The notes beneath the pieces are model-generated. The model saw only the letters and a program-made list of their open reading frames with translations, did not search any database and had not been told where the DNA came from. This document shows, one piece after another, positions 9,601 to 14,251 of a stretch of 14,251 bases of DNA. A program made the translations under genes and the position numbers. The stretch comes from Chloromonas sp. AAM2. Its lineage: Eukaryota > Chlorophyta > Chlorophyceae > Chlamydomonadales > Chlamydomonadaceae. Location of the stretch: contig QAXH01002916.1 in the NCBI GenBank assembly GCA_004335635.1, forward strand, positions 197 through 14,447, in the 5' to 3' direction. Each line of letters opens with the position of its first letter. The first letter of the stretch is position 1.

Positions 9601-12600
9601 TGGGGGGTGGTGTTTTGGCTGGAAAACTTGCAGGAAGATACAGGTGCACGGGCCTTGTGGATGCCATCATTCCAGCTGTCACGTTGGCCGCGCCGTGTGC
9701 CTTCTCAGCAATCTTGTGTGTATCTAACCATGCATGCACCTATGTATTGCAGGTGGGTCTCCATTGTGGCCATTATCCTGGGTCTCATCTTCTTGGGCGT
9801 GGGCATCGGCACAGGAGTGCAGACCGTGGTGCAGGCACTCGTGTACTGTATCTCAGTCATCGTGGCCACTGTGCCAGAGGGCTTGCTGGCCACGCTGACA
9901 GTTGCACTGGCGCTGACAGCCAAGAGAATGCACTCGAAGAACATGCTCGTCAAGAACTTGCAGGTAGGCAGAGCCAAATAAACACAAACACAGACGCATT
10001 TAATCCAGAGCTGCATGCCAGTCAGGCCATCCTGCAGTCTGGGCGACTGTGGGTGGTGTTGCCATTCACTTACATCAAGAGATTGCCACCGTTGAAAGTC
10101 AGTGAACGCACCGTTGACAGTGAGTGCAGAATGTCATGGACACGTTCTGCTGCCCGTTGCCTGGCAGGGTGTTGAGACGCTGGGCTGCACCACCGTCATC
10201 GCCTCCGATAAGACCGGCACCCTCACACAGGTGCGTGTACGGCTGGTTTGAGAACTGACATCACTCACTGCCTGCACGGGTGGAGTGCATGGGAGATATG
10301 TTGACACATACCAGGCAGTGCACATCTTGCAGAAAGGATGCAAGCAAACTGTGATCAGAACGGGCTGCGGCGCCTGCTTGTATGTCATAACACAAGTGCT
10401 GGCATTCCTGTTTTGCACCGCAGAACCGCATGACCGTGCAGCACTGCTGGTACGACGACGAGCTGCATGACGTGCCGGCACCACGCAACGGGCCTGAGTA
10501 CTCCACTATGATGGCAGACATGCAGGAGAGAGGTGGGGAAATGGTTCTGGGCAGGGGCACATCTGCACCTTGAAGAGAGAACGCTGAAAATGCAGGCCAC
10601 AATGAACACTGGTATGCGTGAAAGATCAACCGGCATGTGATGCTGGTCGTTCACGCCTCGACCCAACTAGCTGTCAGTGCCTCGTGTATGAGGCATGATG
10701 TGTACAAGGCACAAGCAGGCATGTGAAGGCATCAACCAATGTCGCTGTGTGTGCCATGGTGCAGGCTTCCACGGTTGGCTCAAGTATGACCCAGCCAATG
10801 CCAGCTTCAAGATGCTCACCAAGATCGCAGCCATGTGAGTCACCTGGGGGCGGTCGAACACTGAACGACCAATTGCCTGCCAGCAGTACAGCAGACATCG
10901 AGCAAGGGGCAGTATGTCACAGGCAGCACAATTGAGTATGTCACATACAGTATGTCACATGCGGCACAGTTGAGCGCGCTGGCCTGATGCTGTTGTGTGG
11001 CTGTGGCTGCAATCATGTGTTGCTACCTGTGTGCGCAGCTGCAACAACTCGGAGTTTGTTCTTGCCTCGCCCCTGGACCCGCTTGCCGCCCTCATTGATC
11101 TTGACGCCGAGTGGCAGAAGCGTGAGTGTATTGGAATTGTGATGTTGCTCTGCACGTGCCTTGCACCACACCCCAGCAGCACTGACGCATACCCACTTGC
11201 CATGTGCCGCAGCTGACTTCAACCTGCTGGACCTTCAGTGCACGGGCGACGCCAGTGAGAGTGGACTGCTCAAGTCCGTGCAAACAATCAGGGATGTCAA
11301 GGAGCACAGGTGAGGCAGCAGCATGCAGGCAGGGCTTGATGGCATGCATGGTGTTGTGACGGTCAACTAGTCAGGCTAGGCCAGTGTGGCAGGGCATGCC
11401 AGAGCACGAATGGTTTGCTGTTCTCAGGACCAAGAACCCCAAGCTGTTTGAGATCAAGTTCAACTCGACCAACAAGTGGCAGCTGTCCGTTCACACGGAC
11501 CTGGAGGCGCCACAAGGCTCGCCACCCGTGCTGCTGCTCAAGGGAGCGCCGGAGAGGGTGAGCAAGGGCCACTGCATTCATTGGCTGTGCCGTCCGCTTT
11601 TCAGTTACTGGGCTGCCGTGCCGCCAGCCCCTTGTATTTGCATCACCCTTTCTCTTGATCTCCTACAGTTACCAACCAAACCACAATTGCCCGTGTCCCT
11701 TATCCTCTGTGTGTGCCGCAGGCTCCCATGGATTTGTTAAATAAGTTGTTTTGCTCAGATGCTGTTGCTGTACCATGTTGTGCATGTTTTCAGGTGTGGA
11801 CGCGTTGCACCCACATCTTGTACAACGGACAGGAAATGCCCATCACAGAGGCGTGGGCCACCAAGTTCAACACAGCATACGAAGGACTGGGCAGCCTGGG
11901 AGAGCGAGTGCTTGGATTTGCTTACAAGTAAGAAGAGCAAGACAGCCAGGACGAGACTGGACAAGGGGTGCAGCAAGGCATGTCTAGTCAGGTCTGATTC
12001 CCACACATAGAATTGTTTGTGTATTGCCTGGGCAGGTGCCACTTAGTGACTCGTGCAGCAAGGTTTGTCTGATTCATTTGCTTTTGGCTGCAGGCGCCTG
12101 GATGGCATTGCCCATGACTTCAAGTTTGCTGAGCTGCCCAGCCCCAACTTCCCCACGGACGGCCTTGTCTTTGCCGGCCTCATGTCGCTCATGGACCCGC
12201 CCAGACGCGGCGTGCCCGAGGCCGTGGCTAAGTGTAACCAGGTGGGAACACGCCCCCACTGTTCATGCCATGTTGACGCCTTGGAAGCAGCTGGCCGGAC
12301 CTGTCCTGTCTACTCTGGTGCCGCCATGCCTTGTGCTGACTTACCCCTGCCCCTGCCCCTGTGCCCGCAGGCCAGCATCCGTGTGTTCATGGTCACCGGT
12401 GACCACCCCATCACAGCTAAGGCCATTGCGTACGAGATCGGCATCATTGACGACGAGCACATCCAGAACAAGACAGCGATCGTGGTCTCCGGAGATGATC
12501 TGCGGTAAGCCTAACCACATGAGCAGTACAAGCGAGCTGCCTCGTTACATCCCGTGCTATGGTTGTAGCCCATGCACTGTTATGACAATTGGTTGGGACT

Positions 12601-14251
12601 GGTCGCGTCGTGACCTTGGTACAATTCACAGTTAGCTAAGCTACCCTGACTGCCCTTCTCTTGCAGTGACATCATGGACATCGAGGACGAGGTTGAGCGC
12701 ACAGCGGCCTGGGACAGGGTACTGGCACACGAGCAGGTGGGTCGCCTGTCTAAGTGACTGCTCTTTGCCGTTGCTGCTTTCCCTCCATTTGGGTGTGCCT
12801 TGGTTGGATTCCCAGCAACCAGAATGCCTGTTTCAGAGTCCAGCATTCACGGGTACCATGACTTTTCACTGCTCATCTGTTCGTGCACCACACAACGCAG
12901 CGCCCTGCTCAGTATAAGATTCTTGCAATCGTCTGACACTGTTTTCTCATGCACACCCTGCACTCGCTCCAGATTGTGTTTGCCCGCGTGACGCCCGCCC
13001 ATAAGCTGCTGATTGTGGAGAACAACCAACGCCACAAGGAGATCGTCGCAGTGACAGGTGCCACCTCTGCCTTGCAAGTCAACTTGAAGCAAATCAGCAC
13101 ACCTGACAGTATCACGTACAGAATAGTACTTGTAGCAGTAGCTGAACAAGGAAAAGCAGAGGACCTGATTATTCTCATAAGAGAACTGGTCAGTTTGCGC
13201 TCACTTGTGTGTTGTTCGCCTTGTGTCATGTGGCAGGTGATGGTGTGAACGACGCCCCCGCCCTGAAGCGCGCCAACATCGGCCTGTCCATGGGCATTGC
13301 TGGCAAGGACGTCAGCAAGGAAGCTGCAGATATGATTCTCATGGTGAGTACGCCAACAAACTGTGGCGCACCCTGCAGCAGCACAGTACTGCTCATTGCG
13401 CACAAGCGCTTGACAAGCACTTGTGTGCTTCGTGATCACGCTACTGTGGTCCAGTTGAAATTTCACGCATGACAGTGTGTTTACGAGTGTGTCAAAGAAT
13501 CCAACAGCATTTGATGCATGGCAAAGAATGTCTGTCGTGCGACTTGTTGCTGCATGCTTGCCTTGCAGGACGACAACTTTGCATCCATTGTCAACGGTGT
13601 GGAGGAGGTGAGGCACACGGGGTGACGCGCGGCCAGCAATCATCTGCCGGTAATCTGCTATGGGCATTTGCTCAAGTCCCGTTCTAGTCTTCAAAGCCAT
13701 GTTTACTTGTCTTGCACACTCCACAGATGAGACGCAGCTACACACTTGCAACAAGCATACCTTTGCTTGATGCAGGTCAAGCTGCGTGCCCCTCATGCGA
13801 CATGTGCTTGATAATGAACTGCAGGGCCGTCTAATCTTTGACAACCTGAAGAAGAGCATCATGTACACCCTGACCAGCAAGCCCCCGGAACTCATTCCCT
13901 TCATCATCTGGGTGGCCGCTGGATTCCCCCTGGGCCTGTCCACCATCCTCATTCTGGCCATTGATCTGGGTAAGAGATGCTTGTACTCAATCTGGGGTTC
14001 AAGGAATGTAACAAAACAAGGCTATCAGAAGTTCCGGCTTTGTGCTGCAACGTTGGTTTGAATGAAAACACACACAGGTTGGCCATGCGTTGGCTGTAAG
14101 TGCAAGGTTACGCAGGTCTCAGTATGTGTCACCCCCGAGTGTGACAGGTTGCTGGCACCTAAACCTTAGCACGTGTGCTGTACACTTGGCTCAGGTACTG
14201 ACATGCTTCCCGCCATTGGCCTGGCGTACGAGACCAAGGAAACGGCCATCA
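3380..14251 (+). CDS. P2C-type cation-transporting ATPase, Na+/K+-ATPase alpha-like (29 exons, 3' partial)
   Basis: This gene encodes a membrane pump that couples ATP hydrolysis, through an aspartyl-phosphate intermediate, to Na+, K+ or H+ movement; the ion is not certain. Exons: 3380-3425, 3505-3616, 4320-4332, 4866-4938, 5150-5224, 5472-5536, 5797-5829, 5948-6073, 6413-6426, 8466-8595, 8829-8849, 9164-9220, 9449-9525, 9753-9963, 10168-10230, 10424-10532, 10765-10834, 11039-11121, 11213-11309, 11428-11557, 11794-11927, 12094-12241, 12371-12504, 12667-12736, 12973-13057, 13237-13343, 13569-13607, 13825-13969, 14195-14251. All introns are GT-AG and 2524 coding bases stay open. Landmarks: TGES 188-191, VPEGLL 321-326, DKTGT 365-369, GDASES 471-476, KGAPE 530-534, DPPR 614-617, TGDHP 638-642, GDGVNDAP 726-733. 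The start at 3380 sits in a good context (AATATGG) and gives the short Lys-rich tail usual for the family. Alpha subunits are about 1000 residues, so roughly 170-200 are missing. No beta subunit is visible. The P2C class is sure; the transported ion is not. Confidence 0.95.
3617..4319 (+). other. Pump intron 2 (703 nt)
   Basis: The intron runs from gtgtgg to tgtgcag. It contains a strong inverted repeat at 3983-4024 and an 8-bp perfect palindrome-like pair, caccacag/ctgtggtg, at 3794-3810. Its first 65 nt resemble the DNA after the upstream duplicate. No coding content is recognised. Confidence 0.8.
3983..4024 (+). repeat. 14-bp perfect inverted repeat in intron 2
   Basis: The left arm CACAGGACATGAAC (3983-3996) and right arm GTTCATGTCCTGTG (4011-4024) pair perfectly around a 14-nt loop. 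In RNA this would be a stable hairpin inside intron 2. The right arm overlaps a donor-like gtgagt. Confidence 0.9.
4320..4332 (+). other. Pump exon 3: 13-nt micro-exon (R-LTPA)
   Basis: Exon 2 ends two bases into a codon (AG) and exon 4 begins in phase 0, so one short exon is needed to supply the conserved LTPP-like motif after G-x-N. The stretch after cctgtgcag is G TTG ACA CCA GCG followed by the donor gtgcgt. It gives Arg-Leu-Thr-Pro-Ala and restores both phase and family pattern (alpha subunits have N-x-LTPP here). The introns on either side are 703 and 533 nt. Both fit and motif support it, but 13 nt is too short to stand alone. Confidence 0.85.
4333..4865 (+). other. Pump intron 3 (533 nt)
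   Basis: The intron runs from gtgcgt to gctgcag. Both strands are open for long stretches here (161 codons on plus at 4302-4787, 176 on minus at 4268-4798), but neither translation resembles a protein I know and both cross exon 3. It also holds the inverted repeat gcaccac/gtggtgc (4515-4531). Confidence 0.75.
4866..5536 (+). other. Pump exons 4-6: membrane hairpin M1-M2
   Basis: Exon 4 (4866-4938) starts after gctgcag and reads [21 protein letters not shown]. Exon 5 (5150-5224) adds the [10 protein letters not shown] end of M1 and the outer loop [11 protein letters not shown]. Exon 6 (5472-5536) carries the end of M2 and the cytosolic stalk [13 protein letters not shown], equivalent to SYYQEAKSSKIM in animal pumps. 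M1 is about residues 72-91 and M2 about 99-118. The extracellular M1-M2 loop, where cardiac glycosides bind in animals, is short and unlike the animal sequence, so ouabain sensitivity is not expected (inference). Confidence 0.92.
5108..5136 (+). repeat. Tandem 14-bp repeat in intron 4
   Basis: TGAATTGTATCCAC occurs twice at a 15-bp period (5108-5121, 5123-5136). The join makes CACGTG. The second copy ends 14 nt before exon 5, so it lies where the branch point and acceptor tract should be. Confidence 0.9.
6074..6412 (+). other. Pump intron 8 (339 nt)
   Basis: The intron runs from gtgcgg to cctgcag and precedes the 14-nt exon 9. No coding or repeat content is recognised. Confidence 0.8.
6413..6426 (+). 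other. Pump exon 9: 14-nt micro-exon (VDNS-S)
   Basis: GTTGATAACAGCAG sits between cctgcag and the donor gtatgt. It encodes Val-Asp-Asn-Ser plus two bases of the next Ser, exactly the residues that precede LTGES in this family. Exon 10 starts with the one base needed to finish that Ser codon. Confidence 0.9.
7790..7801 (+). repeat. 12-G homopolymer in intron 9
   Basis: Twelve consecutive Gs, after gattacta. It is a slippage-prone tract, and its length in the assembly may not be exact. Confidence 0.85.
7878..7953 (+). other. Exon-like segment in intron 9, possible poison exon
   Basis: The pyrimidine-rich run ttttgcctcctcag ends at 7877, and the next 76 nt are open in the phase exon 9 would supply. 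They read [21 protein letters not shown] and on to EAYD, then the donor gtgcgt, also used by introns 3 and 15. Because 76 is not a multiple of three, inclusion would shift frame downstream. No known domain is recognised. Confidence 0.3.
8850..9163 (+). other. Pump intron 11 (314 nt) with an internal duplication
   Basis: The intron runs from gtaaac to gattgcag. An imperfect direct repeat makes up much of its first half: 8871-8910 and 8951-8990, 80 bp apart, match at 32 of 40 bases. The differences are mostly transitions. Nothing coding is recognised. Confidence 0.75.
8871..8990 (+). repeat. Imperfect direct repeat, 80-bp period
   Basis: The units start ctgcatgcagcaatagtttg (8871) and atgcatgtagcaattgtttg (8951). 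Weaker similarity continues on both sides (ccaacaa before, cgcag...tcac after), so the duplicated unit may span about 80 bp. Confidence 0.8.
9449..9963 (+). other. Pump exons 13-14: M3-M4 with the VPEGLL ion site
   Basis: Exon 13 (9449-9525) encodes [20 protein letters not shown], the linker before M3. Exon 14 (9753-9963, the largest in the window at 211 nt) encodes M3 (about 281-300), a short outer loop and M4 (about 306-330). It then continues into the stalk [18 protein letters not shown]4 has [15 protein letters not shown]. The Glu of PEGL (E323) is the conserved cation ligand, equivalent to E327 of pig alpha-1. The residue three before it is Thr (T320), where Na+/K+-ATPases have Asn (N324). 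Confidence 0.94.
10168..10230 (+). other. Pump exon 15: phosphorylation site DKTGTLTQ
   Basis: This 63-nt, phase-0 exon encodes [21 protein letters not shown] split across flanking residues. D365 (codon GAT at 10207-10209) is the aspartate that takes the gamma-phosphate of ATP in every P-type pump. The form VIASDKTGT with Ala before Ser differs from the STICSDKTGT of animal alpha subunits and, from memory of the family, is common in non-animal P2C and P2A pumps. Confidence 0.95.
10424..11927 (+). other. Pump exons 16-21: nucleotide-binding (N) domain
   Basis: Exon 16 (10424-10532) opens [13 protein letters not shown]. Exons 17 (10765-10834) and 18 (11039-11121) carry TKIAAICNNSEF. Exon 19 (11213-11309) has [11 protein letters not shown]. 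Exon 20 (11428-11557) has [15 protein letters not shown] and LLLKGAPER. Exon 21 (11794-11927) has [14 protein letters not shown]503, K508 and K530 fall where the family's ATP-binding Phe and Lys residues lie. The segment between exons 16 and 18 is the least conserved part of the protein, as is usual for this domain. Exon borders here rest on phase as well as motifs, and all six junctions agree. Confidence 0.92.
10910..10974 (+). repeat. 27-bp direct repeat in intron 17
   Basis: The 27-bp units at 10910-10936 and 10948-10974 match at 24 of 27 bases, each starting cagtatgtcaca and ending ttgag. A partial third copy (tatgtcaca) lies between them. Confidence 0.85.
12094..13607 (+). other. Pump exons 22-27: P-domain hinge ([17 protein letters not shown])
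   Basis: Exon 22 (12094-12241) reads [20 protein letters not shown]. Exon 23 (12371-12504) holds [20 protein letters not shown]. Exon 24 (12667-12736) is acidic ([15 protein letters not shown]) and is the least certain in function. Exon 25 (12973-13057) has [16 protein letters not shown]. Exon 26 (13237-13343) has [20 protein letters not shown], and exon 27 (13569-13607) has [14 protein letters not shown]727 and D731 are the Mg2+-binding and hinge aspartates. The motif is GDGVNDAP, where animal alpha subunits have GDGVNDSP. Confidence 0.94.
13825..14251 (+). other. Pump exons 28-29: M5-M6 ion-binding core, cut by the window edge
   Basis: Exon 28 (13825-13969) encodes [18 protein letters not shown], then KPPELIPF and the rest of M5, and the start of M6 ending AIDLG. 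Exon 29 (14195 to the window end) continues [18 protein letters not shown]. Against animal Na+/K+-ATPase (pig numbering) S775, E779, D804, T807 and D808 are kept as S792, E796, D821, T824 and D825. N776 is replaced by K793 (codon AAG, 13879-13881). M7-M10 and the C-terminus are outside the window. Confidence 0.93.

Noticed and set aside
12909..13961. Minus-strand open frame of 350 codons, the longest in the window
   Set aside because: It lies wholly antisense to pump exons 25-28 and their introns, its translation resembles no family, and the sense exons carry exact P-type motifs. Open antisense frames are common opposite GC-biased exons.
3380..14251. Dinoflagellate origin
   Set aside because: All 28 introns begin with GT. 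Dinoflagellate genes often use GC or GA donors, so this origin is not supported, though not excluded.

Overview
The window is eukaryotic nuclear DNA. It is dominated by one intron-rich plus-strand gene for a P2C-type (Na+/K+-ATPase-like) cation pump. I rebuilt the gene from 29 exons between 3380 and the window end. All 28 introns are GT-AG, every junction keeps frame, and the joined product is 841 codons plus one base. It contains every cytoplasmic signature of the family in order: TGES, VPEGLL, DKTGT, KGAPE, TGDHP and GDGVNDAP. The 3' end (M7-M10 and the stop) lies beyond the window. Exons favour GTG, CTG, CAG, AAG and C-ending codons. Introns are short to medium, TG-rich and end in tgcag or similar, and variants such as VIASDKTGT and VPKKC are unlike animal pumps as I remember them. 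A unicellular alga, perhaps green, or another protist is the best guess, but the taxon cannot be fixed from this sequence.

Layout. 1-839: no gene recognised, with a G-rich tract near 730. 840-1096: a diverged, broken copy of the pump's first two exons, with an in-frame TAG. 1097-3379: mostly unassigned, with a TA microsatellite near 1480, a patchy stretch (about 1890-2775) of exon-like, cysteine-containing fragments that may be gene or mobile-element debris, and the presumed promoter and 5' UTR just before 3380. 3380-6073: exons 1-8 (N-terminus, M1-M2, first part of the A domain), including a 13-nt micro-exon. 6413-9220: exons 9-12, where a 14-nt micro-exon and a 2039-nt intron split the TGES loop. 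9449-10230: exons 13-15 (M3, M4 and the phosphorylation site). 10424-12736: exons 16-24 (nucleotide-binding domain and second part of the P domain). 12973-14251: exons 25-29 (the hinge GDGVNDAP, M5 and M6).

The points most worth a second look are these. The upstream copy of exons 1-2 has a first exon that is almost unchanged and encodes the same peptide. A lysine sits in M5 at the position of a key Na+/K+-ATPase cation ligand. Two micro-exons are present. There is an exon-like, frame-breaking segment in the large intron, a 14-bp perfect hairpin in intron 2, and a PPR-like open stretch in intron 25. No RNA gene, CRISPR array or complete mobile element was recognised.
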